In this document: piece by piece, positions 36,318 through 45,297 of the stretch
Layout of the letters: every line of letters starts with the position of its first letter
Position numbering within the stretch: the stretch's first letter is position 1
From: Geomonas sp. Red32
GTDB taxonomy: Bacteria; Desulfobacterota; Desulfuromonadia; Geobacterales; Geobacteraceae
Assembly: GCF_023652955.1 (NCBI RefSeq)
Contig: NZ_JAKLOY010000012.1
Coordinates: forward strand, 88,713 to 152,712
DNA length: 64,000 nt
Direction of reading: 5' to 3'
Translations under genes and position numbers: made by a program
The notes under the pieces: model-generated
What the model was told of the DNA's origin: nothing
The model's database searches: none
Seen by the model: only the letters and a program-made list of their open reading frames with translations

Positions 36318-36896
36318 TTATCTTTCTTCGATCCTCACCTGGCTCGTCCGCAGGTGTTCCTCCAGCAGGTGGTCCGGCGCGAGCCTTAGCTTCGTCTCTT
36401 CCACCTGGTCCACCCCGCCGGCCGTGATCGCCACGTGGCCGGTTTCCAGCCGCTCCACCCATCCCTTGGCCTTGAGATACCAGAGGTGGAACTCCACCAG
36501 CTCCGCCGGAGCACCGATCAGGCGGCAGATCTCCACCTCGCCGATCCCCGGGCTCAGCATGTCGCGGCGCCGCTGGACGTAGAGAAGGGAAAGGAGCTTC
36601 TCGCGGGTCACCTGGTCGTCCCCGAAGGCCGCCCGGTTACTCGCCTCAGCCGCCACCCCCCATTTATGATTCCAGTAATCCTGGTACTGGACGTCGTACC
36701 CGGCCCGCGCCTCGGGGTCCGAAAGGGTATGGTGCGCCTCGACGATCAGGCGGAAGCGGTCCGTGTCCGAAGAGTCCACGTTGTCCGGGTGGTACTTCTT
36801 GGCCAGGTGCCGGAAGATACGGTCGATGGTCTCCGCATCCGCGTTGGGGCTTAACTGCAGCAGGTCATAGTAGTCGACGAATTTTTGGATAGTCAC
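36318..36896 (-). CDS. J-domain (DnaJ-like) protein
   Basis: 192 residues. The N-terminal J domain spans about residues 8-70, with YYDLLQLSPNADAETID, the HPD motif in KKYHPDNVD and SDPEARAGYD. The C-terminal part has a winged-helix look (EVEICRLIGAPAELVEFHLWYLKAKGWVERLETGHVAITAGG) instead of the Gly/Phe and zinc regions of DnaJ. It is therefore a specialised Hsp70 co-chaperone of unknown client. It is transcribed toward the NYN gene. Confidence 0.82.
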   Translation of the reverse strand: MTIQKFVDYYDLLQLSPNADAETIDRIFRHLAKKYHPDNVDSSDTDRFRLIVEAHHTLSDPEARAGYDVQYQDYWNHKWGVAAEASNRAAFGDDQVTREKLLSLLYVQRRRDMLSPGIGEVEICRLIGAPAELVEFHLWYLKAKGWVERLETGHVAITAGGVDQVEETKLRLAPDHLLEEHLRTSQVRIEER

Positions 36897-37096
36897 CGTA
36901 TCCTCCCTCCCCCTGGCGTTGTCGTCGTTCTCCGTACGAACACGCCAGCAAGTTTATCATTGGAAAAATCTAAATAAAGTATCCGCCACGAGATCTTGTC
37001 ATGGGGCTTCCATCCCCGCTATAATCCCGCCCAGCCACAACATCCCCTCTGCTTGGGGGTAGGGCGAGGGGCTTTTCTGCCCGAAACGGAGATCGC

Positions 37097-37423
37097 GTGT
37101 CCACCCCATGTGCTCAAGCCGGCTTGCTTATCGCCCTGTCCGCCGCTTTCTACCTCGCGCTGGGGAGTCTCCCCATGCTGTATGCTGCCGCGAGCCTCCT
37201 CACCTTCCTCCTCTACGCCGCCGACAAGACCGCCGCCCGTAACGGCGCCTGGCGCATCCCCGAGCTGACCCTCCACACGGCAAGCCTCCTCGGCGGCTGG
37301 CCCGGCGGTCTCCTGGCCCAACGCCTGCTCCGTCACAAGTCGAGCAAGCGATCCTTCCAGCTGGTCTTCTGGCTCACCGTAGCCGCCAACACCCTCACCG
37401 CCATCGTGATAACTCACCGGTAA
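37097..37423 (+). CDS. DUF1294 family membrane protein
   Basis: 108 residues. Two or three hydrophobic segments surround the DUF1294 core: [23 protein letters not shown], then [30 protein letters not shown] and a final membrane helix. Function is unknown in the family. It starts at GTG 37097 with no strong ribosome site, and no closer start keeps the first helix. A decayed IS-end-like repeat follows the stop. Confidence 0.78.
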   Translation: MSTPCAQAGLLIALSAAFYLALGSLPMLYAAASLLTFLLYAADKTAARNGAWRIPELTLHTASLLGGWPGGLLAQRLLRHKSSKRSFQLVFWLTVAANTLTAIVITHR

Positions 37424-37446
37424 AGTGAAATCGGAAAGAACTAACC

Positions 37447-37490
37447 GCCGGTGGTGGGTCAATTTTGGACGCCGGTGGTAGGTCAATTTT
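37447..37490. repeat. Two 20-bp direct repeats resembling an IS21-family terminus
   Basis: Units 37447-37466 and 37471-37490 (GCCGGTGGTGGGTCAATTTT, one mismatch) repeat at a 24-bp period. Multiple GGTCAATTTT-type repeats are typical of IS21-family ends. No istA or istB gene is present, so this would be a solo remnant. Confidence 0.4.
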
Positions 37491-37556
37491 CATGCCGGTT
37501 GACACGGGCTGCGCTGGCGTGATCGCAAGCGCAGCCTTTGAGCCGCGTAAAACGAC

Positions 37557-37586
37557 TTGACAATTAGTTGTCATATCAACTAATCT
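37557..37586 (+). promoter_or_regulatory. marR promoter overlapped by a palindromic operator
   Basis: TTGACA (37557-37562) and TAATCT (37581-37586) are 18 bp apart. Between and across them lies TTAGTTG-tcatat-CAACTAA (37564-37570, 37577-37583), a perfect palindrome. Repressor binding would block the promoter, the usual MarR autoregulation. Transcription would start at about 37593, the start codon itself. Confidence 0.65.
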
Positions 37587-37592
37587 GAAGCC

Positions 37593-38027
37593 ATGCGAAA
37601 CGTTGCGGAACTCAGACTCGATGATTCTCTCGACTTCAGGCTGGTGAAGATCGTCACCAAGTTCAGGTGCCAGATCAATAGCCAGTTGAAGCCGTTCGAC
37701 ATCACCAGCGAGCAGTGGGTGGTGTTGCACCGCTTGTGGGAGCAGGACGGCATCAACCAGAAGGAGTTGTCGGAAAAAATCCTCAAGGATCAGGCAAATA
37801 CCACCAGGATCCTGGACAAGCTCATCAAGAAGGGGCTGGTGAAACGCCTTGACGCGATCGACGACAGGCGTGCCTATCTCATCTATCTAAGCGACGAGGG
37901 AAGAGCTGTCTTTGAAGCCGGATTATCTTTCGTCGTGCAGGTAAGGGAACGGATGGAGAGGGGGCTGACGGATAATGAGGTCGCGGTCCTGACTACCCTG
38001 CTCGACAAGGTGGCAGCGACGATGTAG
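37593..38027 (+). CDS. MarR family transcriptional regulator
   Basis: 144 residues; dimeric winged-helix repressor. The DNA-binding core is INQKELSEKILKDQANTTRILDKLIKKGLVKRLDAIDDRRAYLIYLSDEGR, with the conserved DDRR wing. It is the first gene of a five-gene efflux locus (outer-membrane factor, FUSC permease, DUF1656, HlyD adaptor). It probably derepresses the locus on binding a phenolic or other aromatic ligand. No clear ribosome site lies between the predicted transcription start and the ATG. Confidence 0.9.
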   Translation: MRNVAELRLDDSLDFRLVKIVTKFRCQINSQLKPFDITSEQWVVLHRLWEQDGINQKELSEKILKDQANTTRILDKLIKKGLVKRLDAIDDRRAYLIYLSDEGRAVFEAGLSFVVQVRERMERGLTDNEVAVLTTLLDKVAATM

Positions 38028-38243
38028 CAAATTTTTTTACCAAAATACTTGTCACAACCATTATTAGCAAAACAATTTCATTCGGCTGGTTATTATCAGT
38101 TTCTATCTGGCCGGTAGACCGGTAACGCCGGTTCCGGCCACGGTTTTTTCTGCATCCCCGATATAGCGCGGGATTAACTCCCACCCACTGCACTGGAGCG
38201 CAAACTGTTTAGATCTCGAAGTAAAATCAGGACCCTTTCCCTG

Positions 38244-39671
38244 TTGTCCGCCGCTTTCCTCCTCTTTCTCAGTGGCTGTGCCAGTATCCCGAACAGCATC
38301 ACCCCCGGTTCGCAGCGGCTTGAGCCTCAAAAGCTCAACGCCGGCAACGCAATCCGCGCCGCGGGGAATCAGCCTGTCCCTTGGCCGTCGGCCCAATGGT
38401 GGAAGGCGTACGGCGACCCGCAACTGGACCGCATGGTAGCGGAAGCGCTCTCCGGAAATCCGGCCATGCATATCGCGCAGGCGCGGATCGCAAAAGTACA
38501 AGCGCTAAGCGGCATTGCCAGGTCGGCCCTGCTCCCCTCGATCGACGTGGATGCGGCTTTCAGCCGGCAGCGGTATTCGGAGTATCATTACAATCCTTCC
38601 GCCCTCGCAGGCAACTGGGAATGGAATAACGGGGCAACGGCCGATCTCTCCTACAACCTTGATGTCTGGGGCAAGAACCGCGCCGCCCTCGCCGCATCGC
38701 TCGATGCCGTGCAGGTGGGGAGAGCCGAAGCGCAGGAGGTGCAGCTCGCGCTGGAGACAGCTGTGGTCAGGGCGTACGTGCGGCTGTCGCTCCAGTGCGT
38801 GCTGGAGGATGTCGCCAAAGCGACCCTGCAGAAGCGGCAGGAAATCCTCGATATCACCCGGAAGCGTTATGCGGCCGGGCTTGCGACCGAACTCGACCTG
38901 AGCCAGGCCGAAACGCCGCTTCCTGCGGCACGGGCGGAACTGGAGAGGATCTCGGAGTCGATCGAGTTGCTGCACAACGAGCTGACTGCTCTTACCGGCA
39001 AAGGGCCGGGGGACGGCGAAGGGATTCGCAGGCCGTCCCTCTCCTTCGATCTCCCGGTGGGGCTCCCTGCCGTGCTCCCGGCTGAACTCCTGGGGCGGCG
39101 CCCCGATGTGGTGGCCCAGCGCTGGCGGGTGGAGGCGGCTGGAAAGGGGATCGAGGTGGCCAAGGCCGCATTTTACCCTAACATCAACCTGACCGCGTTT
39201 GCCGGGATACAATCAATCGGCTTCGCCCAGTTCCTGTCGCCAGGCTCCTTGATCGCCGGCTTCACCCCGGCGGTCTCGCTGCCGGTCTTCAATGGGGGGC
39301 GGCTGCGCAGCGAGCTCGGCGCCTCCACCGCCGACTACGATATTGCGGTCGACTCGTACAACGGCACGCTGGTCCGGGCGCTGGAGGAAGTGGCCGACCA
39401 AGTGGTGACCTTGCGCTCGCTGGAAAAGCAGCGCGGCCAGGCTAAGCAATCGTACGCGCTGGCGCATCGTGCCTACGACATCGCCCTGAAAAGCTTCCGC
39501 AAAGGGCTCAGCGAATACCTCAACGTTCTCAACGCCCAGAACCAGACACTGGTGGAGTCACAGCGCAAGGCACAGGTCGAGGCACGGTTTCTCGATGCCT
39601 ACGCAGGGCTGATGCATTCGATCGGCGGTGGTGTTCCGGTGACCCCGCCCGCGCCGGGGGGCGCGAAATGA
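38244..39671 (+). CDS. NodT/OprM-family outer-membrane efflux lipoprotein
   Basis: 475 residues. The lipobox LLFLSGC lies just after the start. Two outer-membrane-factor repeats follow: WWKAYGDPQLDRMVAEALSGNPAMHIAQARI, then PAELLGRRPDVVAQRWRVEAAGKGIEVAKAAFYPNINLTAF. It forms the TolC-like channel of the efflux system. TTG at 38244 leaves no basic n-region; the frame stays open upstream with R-S-R-S-K-I-R before the hydrophobic core, so a CTG at 38205 (GGAG six bases upstream) may be the real start. The stop overlaps the next ATG (ATGA). Confidence 0.88.
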   Translation: MSAAFLLFLSGCASIPNSITPGSQRLEPQKLNAGNAIRAAGNQPVPWPSAQWWKAYGDPQLDRMVAEALSGNPAMHIAQARIAKVQALSGIARSALLPSIDVDAAFSRQRYSEYHYNPSALAGNWEWNNGATADLSYNLDVWGKNRAALAASLDAVQVGRAEAQEVQLALETAVVRAYVRLSLQCVLEDVAKATLQKRQEILDITRKRYAAGLATELDLSQAETPLPAARAELERISESIELLHNELTALTGKGPGDGEGIRRPSLSFDLPVGLPAVLPAELLGRRPDVVAQRWRVEAAGKGIEVAKAAFYPNINLTAFAGIQSIGFAQFLSPGSLIAGFTPAVSLPVFNGGRLRSELGASTADYDIAVDSYNGTLVRALEEVADQVVTLRSLEKQRGQAKQSYALAHRAYDIALKSFRKGLSEYLNVLNAQNQTLVESQRKAQVEARFLDAYAGLMHSIGGGVPVTPPAPGGAK

Positions 39672-41848
39672 GTGCCGTGAACCGGCCGGCGCTCCAGGGC
39701 CACTTTTCGGCGCTGTGGCGGGAAGCTCTTGCCGGTGCCCGGGAGGAAGGATGGCGCTGGATATTCGTCGCCAAGTCGGTGGCGGCCGCCTTGGCGGCGC
39801 TGTGGCTGTCGATGCGTTTCCAGCTGGACCAGCCGCGTCTGGCCATGATTACCGTCTTCATTGTCATGCGTCCGCAGACCGGGATGGTCCTGACCAAAAG
39901 CCTGTACCGCATCGGCGGCACGCTGACCGGCGTGCTGGTGAGCCTGCTGCTGGTCGGGTTGTTTGCCCAGGAGCCGGTGCTGTTCCTGACCGGCTTGGCG
40001 GTATGGGTAGGGATATGTACGGCAGGAGCCGCATTTTATCGCGATTTCAAGTCGTATGGGTTTGTGCTGGCCGGATACTCGGCCACCCTTGCCGCACTGC
40101 AGGCCGCGCCACAGCCGCAGGCCGCCTTCTCGCTTTCGGTCACCCGGCTCTCGGAAGTAACGCTGGGCATCCTCTGCGCCGCCGTGATGAGCGATCTTAT
40201 CTTCCCGCGCCGGCTTTCCGATCAGATCATCCGCAACGTGCAGAAGCGCTACGCCGACTTCATCGCTTACGTCCGCGTCTCCCTTTCCGGCACGGCAACC
40301 CGCTCGGAACAGGAGGCGATGCACTTCAAGCTGGCGGGCGACGTCATAGCACTCGAATCGATACGCAATGCCGCCATCCTGGAAGATCCCGAAGTGCGTT
40401 CCCGCGACCTTAAGCTGCGCAAACTCAACAGCGAATTCATGGCGGCCTCGACCACCTTCTATTCCTTTCACCAGATCCTGAACCGGCTCACGAAAAATCC
40501 CACGCCGGCAGGGGAGGCGCTCACCGGAATATACGATTCCCTGGGGGAGACGCTGGAACTGGCCGAAGCCTCCCCGCGCAGTGCCGAAGCAGCACGTCTG
40601 ACCGCCCGCCGCATCGCCGCCTTCCGGGCTCTTCTGTCGCGGAAAGTGGCAGCGGCGCGAAGGAACTCTCCCGAGCTAAGCGAGGTTCAAAATGCGGTGG
40701 ACTTCGAAACGGCGCTTGAGCTTTTGCACCGGTTCCTGCGCGAGCTGCATGCCTACGCGAGGACCTACGCAAAGCTCCCGGAAAAGGAATCGGAACCGCA
40801 GCCGCCGGACGACATCACGTTCGCGACCCACACCGATCCGTTGGCTGCGCTCCTGGCCGGAGCCAAGGCGTTCGTCTCGATGCTGCTGATAAGCGCCTTC
40901 TGGATTGCCACCGCCTGGCCCTATGGCGCCAGTGCCTTGAGCTTCGTGGCGGTGACCAGCTCCCTGTTCGGATCCGCCCCCGATCAGTACCGTTCCGTCC
41001 GGCATATGACCATGGGACACGGGTCGGGATACGTGGCGGCACTTTTTTTCATGTGTTTCGTCATGCCCCGGCTGGACGGCTTCATGCTTTTGGCTGCGGC
41101 GCTGATGCCGTTTTTGATGGTTGGCTCCTACATCATCACCTACCCGCAATGGATCGCCGTCGGCACCGGTTATGTGGTCTTTTTCTGTGCCATGCTCGCC
41201 CCTGCCAATCCCATGGTGCTCAACCCCATGGGGACGGTAAACGAAGGGACTGCCGCGCTTCTGGGTACCGCCATAGCAGGTTTGGTATTCATGACGCTGG
41301 TGCCTGCCACTGGGGCCTGGCACAAGCGGCGTATGGCGAGCCAGATACGCCGGCAGGTGGTCACCGCCTGCTTCGCTCCGCTCCCCGGCCTGGTGAACCG
41401 CTTCGAAGGCAGTACCTCCGAACTGCTGCACAAGCTCGACGCCACCAAGCACCTGGATCCCAATGGGAACGAACGGCTGGTCACCTGGGTTTTTATGGTC
41501 AAAGAGATCGGCCGCGCCGTGATTCATCTGCGGGAAGACGCTGACAGTATTGAGCTGCCGCGCCAGTTGTCGGCTCAGTTGCAGGAAAGCATCAAGTCAA
41601 CGGCACACCTTTTCGCAAGGCTCTCACTCCGTAACCGGGACCAGGCGCTCGACGGGGTTACCAACGCCATCGACGCGCTTCAGCGCGAAGGGGGGCTGGC
41701 ATCCCCGCGGGAAGGGGAGATCCTGCGCCGTTTGCTGACCTCGTTGCACCTGATACGGACCGCGCTTCTCGATGATGAAACCGCTCTCGCCGCCGCCTTT
41801 GGCGCCCCGGCCGGACAAGCTACGGAGGATATTGTCAATGCCGCGTGA
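39668..41848 (+). CDS. FUSC/AaeB-type aromatic-acid efflux permease
   Basis: 726 residues. Two halves each carry a cluster of membrane helices (about 30-180 and 395-540), separated by a long cytoplasmic helical region, the FUSC/AaeB architecture. The first half has MRFQLDQPRLAMITVFIVMRPQTGMVLTKSLYRIGGTLTG, the FUSC signature. Homologs export p-hydroxybenzoate and other aromatic carboxylates. It couples to nodT by ATGA overlap, and its 3' end overlaps the DUF1656 gene by 11 bp. Confidence 0.88.
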   Translation: MSAVNRPALQGHFSALWREALAGAREEGWRWIFVAKSVAAALAALWLSMRFQLDQPRLAMITVFIVMRPQTGMVLTKSLYRIGGTLTGVLVSLLLVGLFAQEPVLFLTGLAVWVGICTAGAAFYRDFKSYGFVLAGYSATLAALQAAPQPQAAFSLSVTRLSEVTLGILCAAVMSDLIFPRRLSDQIIRNVQKRYADFIAYVRVSLSGTATRSEQEAMHFKLAGDVIALESIRNAAILEDPEVRSRDLKLRKLNSEFMAASTTFYSFHQILNRLTKNPTPAGEALTGIYDSLGETLELAEASPRSAEAARLTARRIAAFRALLSRKVAAARRNSPELSEVQNAVDFETALELLHRFLRELHAYARTYAKLPEKESEPQPPDDITFATHTDPLAALLAGAKAFVSMLLISAFWIATAWPYGASALSFVAVTSSLFGSAPDQYRSVRHMTMGHGSGYVAALFFMCFVMPRLDGFMLLAAALMPFLMVGSYIITYPQWIAVGTGYVVFFCAMLAPANPMVLNPMGTVNEGTAALLGTAIAGLVFMTLVPATGAWHKRRMASQIRRQVVTACFAPLPGLVNRFEGSTSELLHKLDATKHLDPNGNERLVTWVFMVKEIGRAVIHLREDADSIELPRQLSAQLQESIKSTAHLFARLSLRNRDQALDGVTNAIDALQREGGLASPREGEILRRLLTSLHLIRTALLDDETALAAAFGAPAGQATEDIVNAA

Positions 41849-42038
41849 GTTTTCACTCCTCGACGCCCTGATGCCGACCATGTTCCTTGCCTTTCTGGCG
41901 AGTGTCGTTGTGCAAGTGCTCCTCGACAGGATCTTGGGATGGTGCGGCCTCTACCGGCACGTCTGGCACCCGCCGCTGTTCCGGGTCTCGGTATTTGCCT
42001 GCATTTTCGGGGTCTTCGGACTCTTTGTGCTCCGCTAG
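41838..42038 (+). CDS. DUF1656 small inner-membrane protein (AaeX-like)
   Basis: 66 residues with two transmembrane segments (PTMFLAFLASVVVQVLL and PLFRVSVFACIFGVFGLFVL). ACGGAGG lies 9 bp upstream of ATG, inside the permease gene. DUF1656 proteins (AaeX) accompany FUSC permeases and HlyD adaptors; their role is unclear. Position and size fit exactly. Confidence 0.85.
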   Translation: MPREFSLLDALMPTMFLAFLASVVVQVLLDRILGWCGLYRHVWHPPLFRVSVFACIFGVFGLFVLR

Positions 42039-42068
42039 CGGGCACATCGCAACCAGGGAGTTTCATCG

Positions 42069-42950
42069 ATGAACGTAAGGTATCTGCTCCGTTTTGTCAT
42101 AACCATAGCGGTTGTTGCCTCCGCCGCACTGATCAGCAGGACCCTGTGGCAGCGCTACATGGATTCTCCCTGGACCCGCGATGGACGCGTGCGCGCCGAC
42201 GTTGTCAACGTCGCTGCCGATGTTTCCGGCGTCGTGGTAGGGGTCTCCATAAAGGACAACCAGCTGGTGCATAAGGGGGATCTCCTCTTCACGGTCGACC
42301 GCGAACGTTACCGCCTGGCGCTCGAACAGGCAAAGTCGCGTCTGGCGGCGAGCGAGGCGGTGATGAGGATGCGGCAGGATCAGGCCGGGCGCCGTGCGGA
42401 ACTGGACGGCATCGCCGTCTCGGAGGAGAGCCGCGACGACGCCAGGTCCCAGGCCGAGTCGGCCGTCGCGGCCTGCCAGGAGGCAGCGGTTGCCGTGGAG
42501 ACGGCGAAGCTCAACCTGGAACGTGCCGAGGTGCGCGCGCCGGTCGACGGCTACGTCACCAACATGAACGTACACCGCGGTGACTTCGCCACCGCGGGGG
42601 TGGCCAAACTCGCCTTGATCGACAAGAAGTCGTTCTGGGTCTACGGCTATTTCGAGGAGACCAAGCTCCACCTGCTGCACCCGGGGGATCAGGTCGAGAT
42701 CAGGCTTCTGGGGAACACCCCACCCCTCAAGGGGCACATCGAGAGCTTCAGCCACGGCATAACCGACCACGACAATCCCACCGGGCGCGAGCTCCTCTCC
42801 GACGTCAATCCTGTCTTCAACTGGGTGCGGCTGGCACAGCGCATTCCTGTGCGGATCCGTCTGGACAAGGTGCCTGACAACGCTCCGCTCGCAGCGGGGA
42901 TGACCTGTACCGTCGTCGCCCGCCCGCCGGCCGCACACCCTGGAACGTAG
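42069..42950 (+). CDS. HlyD/AaeA-type periplasmic adaptor (membrane fusion protein)
   Basis: 293 residues. One N-terminal membrane anchor (FVITIAVVASAALISRTLW) is followed by the biotinyl-lipoyl-like halves: VRADVVNVAADVSGVVVGVSIKDNQLVHKGDLLFTVD, and VRAPVDGYVTNMNVHRGDFATAG after an alpha-hairpin. The beta-barrel ends PLAAGMTCTVVA. It bridges the permease and the NodT channel. CAGGGAG precedes the ATG. Last gene of the marR efflux operon, with a terminator about 55 bp downstream. Confidence 0.9.
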   Translation: MNVRYLLRFVITIAVVASAALISRTLWQRYMDSPWTRDGRVRADVVNVAADVSGVVVGVSIKDNQLVHKGDLLFTVDRERYRLALEQAKSRLAASEAVMRMRQDQAGRRAELDGIAVSEESRDDARSQAESAVAACQEAAVAVETAKLNLERAEVRAPVDGYVTNMNVHRGDFATAGVAKLALIDKKSFWVYGYFEETKLHLLHPGDQVEIRLLGNTPPLKGHIESFSHGITDHDNPTGRELLSDVNPVFNWVRLAQRIPVRIRLDKVPDNAPLAAGMTCTVVARPPAAHPGT

Positions 42951-43005
42951 CCCGCAAGGTAGTAAAGGCAATCCTGTCTGTTTAAATCGGTGATGGTGAA
43001 CGAAA

Positions 43006-43040
43006 AAAGGCCAGACATCTCTGTCTGGCCTTTGCATTTT
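43006..43040 (+). terminator. Rho-independent terminator after the efflux operon
   Basis: 12-bp perfect arms (43006-43017, 43022-43033, AAAGGCCAGACA and complement) with a 4-nt loop, followed by a T-rich tract. It lies just outside the left boundary of the inserted element. Confidence 0.85.
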
Positions 43041-43042
43041 TC

Positions 43043-43062
43043 TTTGGTGGGCGATACTGGGA
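43043..43062. repeat. Left attachment site (direct repeat of the tRNA-Val 3' end)
   Basis: 20-bp exact copy of 50285-50304. It continues into an inverted GCCCACCA (43064-43071) that pairs with TGGTGGGC (43045-43052), giving paired arms around the presumed crossover. Confidence 0.85.
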
Positions 43063-43647
43063 AGCCCACCAATTTTATAAGTACCTGATATTGTTTTAGT
43101 AAGTCCGCTTTGGTTGGAATGATTTGTGTGCAGTTTGTATAGCACGCTTCATTACGGATATCAAGAGCTATCGATTTCGCCCGAGCCACTCCCCCCCCTC
43201 AGGTCTGGGCATTCCTCCTTCATCCGGTGATAACTCACCAAGCCTAAATTCCTTTAATATATACAAAAATATGAATATAAAAATATAAATCAGGGGTTAC
43301 GTTTAGCTCGCCGCTATTGTCACACTTCTGAAAATCCACGTTTGACCCCGCCTCACCTGAATAACCCTCAAGGCTGACGAGACTCCTCTCCCCGGACGGG
43401 GAGCCTACGCACACCCCCTCCTAGAAATTTTTACTTCTCGCGGAAAAAGAAACGACTTCTCCGTATATAAATCAGTAGGAAGGTACTGGTGGCAATACTG
43501 CTCCAGAAGAAAACGCTGCATACCATGTAGTTTAAAACCAACAAGACATCAGTGTCTAGCACCCTTAAGCGGTATCAACCCAGATACTGCTATGAGAATA
43601 GTATTTCACTGAATTTATTTTAACAAAACAAGGAGGAAGCACAAGAA

Positions 43648-44655
43648 GTGAATCAAGCAGGATTACACAAGCTGAGGTTTTACCCGAAAGAACCGCTAGC
43701 ACTAGACATTCATGGAAAAGTCCATGAATCAGGCATCAATACAATCACCAATAAATTGTTCAACCTACCGCTTTCAGAATTTGTACATCTAAAGGACCGG
43801 ACCAGCAACAAAAGGAAGTACCGGGACGCCTGGAGCTTCAACGAACAGATAATCATCTTCGCCAACGACTTCACTAAAAGGAAGAACATCTCTATCGAAA
43901 TAAACGGTTCAGGGTTCGACCACTGCTGCATTAACGTCGAGAAGGTCTGCCGCACCATCCAGAATGACTTTGAGGTATCAGCACTCGATGCCAAGATCGA
44001 CACCCTGGAAACGCCTTTCAGGATGCTGTACCGATGCTACCGGCATGAGGCGGTCACGGCCAACACCGTTAAAGGTTCCGACCGCTCAAGTAGAACCAGG
44101 ACACTGACTTTTGGAGCTTCACCAAGCTACAGGATTTACGAGGCAGGTTTATTCCACCAGCACATCAACAACCCAGATTTGTGCAGGCATGAACTGGAGT
44201 TGGAGGGTAGGCACGCTCGCCAGTTCTTCGCTGAGTGGCGCAAGGCACCGGAAAACCTGGAGGGACTCATAAAGGGGTACATCTCCGGGCATTTCAACGT
44301 GCAGTTCAAGCAAGTGACCGAGGACAGCAACGTTGGCCGTCGCCCAGTTCTTCCCGCCTGGAAGAGTTGGCTTAGTTCCTCGACACCGGTGAGGTTTGAC
44401 AGAGTGACTCCAACAAAGCCGCAGACGGCGAACCAACGGAAGAGCCTGGAAGCGCGAATGCTGAAAACTCGCCTGGAGATCGGGGAGGAAGCCTATCTGG
44501 AAGCACTCGCCAATGTGGACCGAGCTTACTGCCAGGACCGCTACCGCGACGAGCAGTCGCCAGAACGGCAGTTAATCTTCGATTTCGGGGGGACCGGGGA
44601 GGTCATTGAGGATGGACCGGACACCACGGGGAGAACGGAGGAGATTGATTTTTGA
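43648..44655 (+). CDS. Putative replication initiation protein (Rep_trans/phage RstA-like)
   Basis: 335 residues from a GTG with AGGAGG upstream. The central part, VSALDAKIDTLETPFRMLYR, then TLTFGASPSYRIYEAGLFHQ and CRHELELEGRHARQFFAEW, resembles the replication-initiation-factor family of rolling-circle plasmids and filamentous phages: an RxD-like strand, RIYxKG-like and RxExE-like blocks. The catalytic Tyr cannot be fixed by eye. The C-terminus is acidic. It is the first gene of the element and lies directly before a structured, origin-like intergenic region. Confidence 0.55.
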   Translation: MNQAGLHKLRFYPKEPLALDIHGKVHESGINTITNKLFNLPLSEFVHLKDRTSNKRKYRDAWSFNEQIIIFANDFTKRKNISIEINGSGFDHCCINVEKVCRTIQNDFEVSALDAKIDTLETPFRMLYRCYRHEAVTANTVKGSDRSSRTRTLTFGASPSYRIYEAGLFHQHINNPDLCRHELELEGRHARQFFAEWRKAPENLEGLIKGYISGHFNVQFKQVTEDSNVGRRPVLPAWKSWLSSSTPVRFDRVTPTKPQTANQRKSLEARMLKTRLEIGEEAYLEALANVDRAYCQDRYRDEQSPERQLIFDFGGTGEVIEDGPDTTGRTEEIDF

Positions 44656-44760
44656 TTAGCTTCCTCTATAAATACACATCCCCTGATACGCCTCATCTGA
44701 GGTAACTCCCTAACATTGTCGTCAAATACCCACTCCATCATTAATCAATTAATGAGAGGT

Positions 44761-44802
44761 CTTGACTAAGTGAGACGGCGAAGCCGTCGAGCGCTGGTCA
44801 AG
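44761..44802. other. Cruciform-forming, origin-like sequence
   Basis: Outer arms CTTGAC (44761-44766) and GTCAAG (44797-44802) enclose an inner 6-bp stem GACGGC-gaa-GCCGTC (44774-44788). A further small GGCC-gaa-GGCC hairpin follows (44813-44823). A strong double-stem structure just downstream of a Rep-like gene is what a nick site or single-strand origin would look like. Confidence 0.4.
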
Positions 44803-44885
44803 TGCGGCTAAAGGCCGAAGGCCGTGCCGCCCCCTGGTAAACCTCAATCCTTCCCCTGGAAGGCAAACTCATAAGGAGCAGAACC

Positions 44886-45179
44886 ATGAAGCATGAAGAA
44901 AATGAGGTGGTGCGGAAGTTCATCGAAACCAGCCCGCACACCACCACGAAGTCAGCAGCCCTGCCGTCCCACTACCGTCTCCACATGACCGAGGCCAAAG
45001 CCTTCACTCAGTTAAAGGACGGTTCTCTCGTAGAGGAGGAGGATCTGTCTGAGGTCATCGAAACCGTGAAGGCCCTTGTCACCGTTCTCAGGGTCGCAGC
45101 AGACCACGGGAAGCTCAACCCCGACCGGCTTGAGGTCATCGGTTCCATCCTCAAAAGACTCTCTGCCGTCATCCACTAA
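44886..45179 (+). CDS. Hypothetical protein of the integrated element
   Basis: 97 residues with AAGGAG upstream of ATG. Mostly helical; the second half (EDLSEVIETVKALVTVLRVAADHGKLNPDRLEVIGSILKRLSAVI) looks like a small helical bundle. No family recognised. It lies in a run of small same-strand genes after the Rep-like gene. Confidence 0.6.
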   Translation: MKHEENEVVRKFIETSPHTTTKSAALPSHYRLHMTEAKAFTQLKDGSLVEEEDLSEVIETVKALVTVLRVAADHGKLNPDRLEVIGSILKRLSAVIH

Positions 45180-45297
45180 CCCGCAGCCTCCAGCAGACGG
45201 CACCCGTACCGGTGCGGTTCACCGGGCCTTGCAAAAGCGTCTGCTGGCCTCATGCGCCAACCGCTCGACACCACACTAAACCGAAAGGATCACAACC

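Larger units (their letters stand above)
42951..43647. other. Junction region: efflux operon end, left att site and left arm of the integrated element
   Basis: Contains the terminator (43006-43033), the tRNA-derived 20-bp repeat (43043-43062) and then about 585 bp without a gene. Within the latter, AT-rich sequence at 43250-43290 and an AGGAGG at 43630-43635 precede the Rep-like gene. The composition clearly differs from the backbone on the left. Confidence 0.6.
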
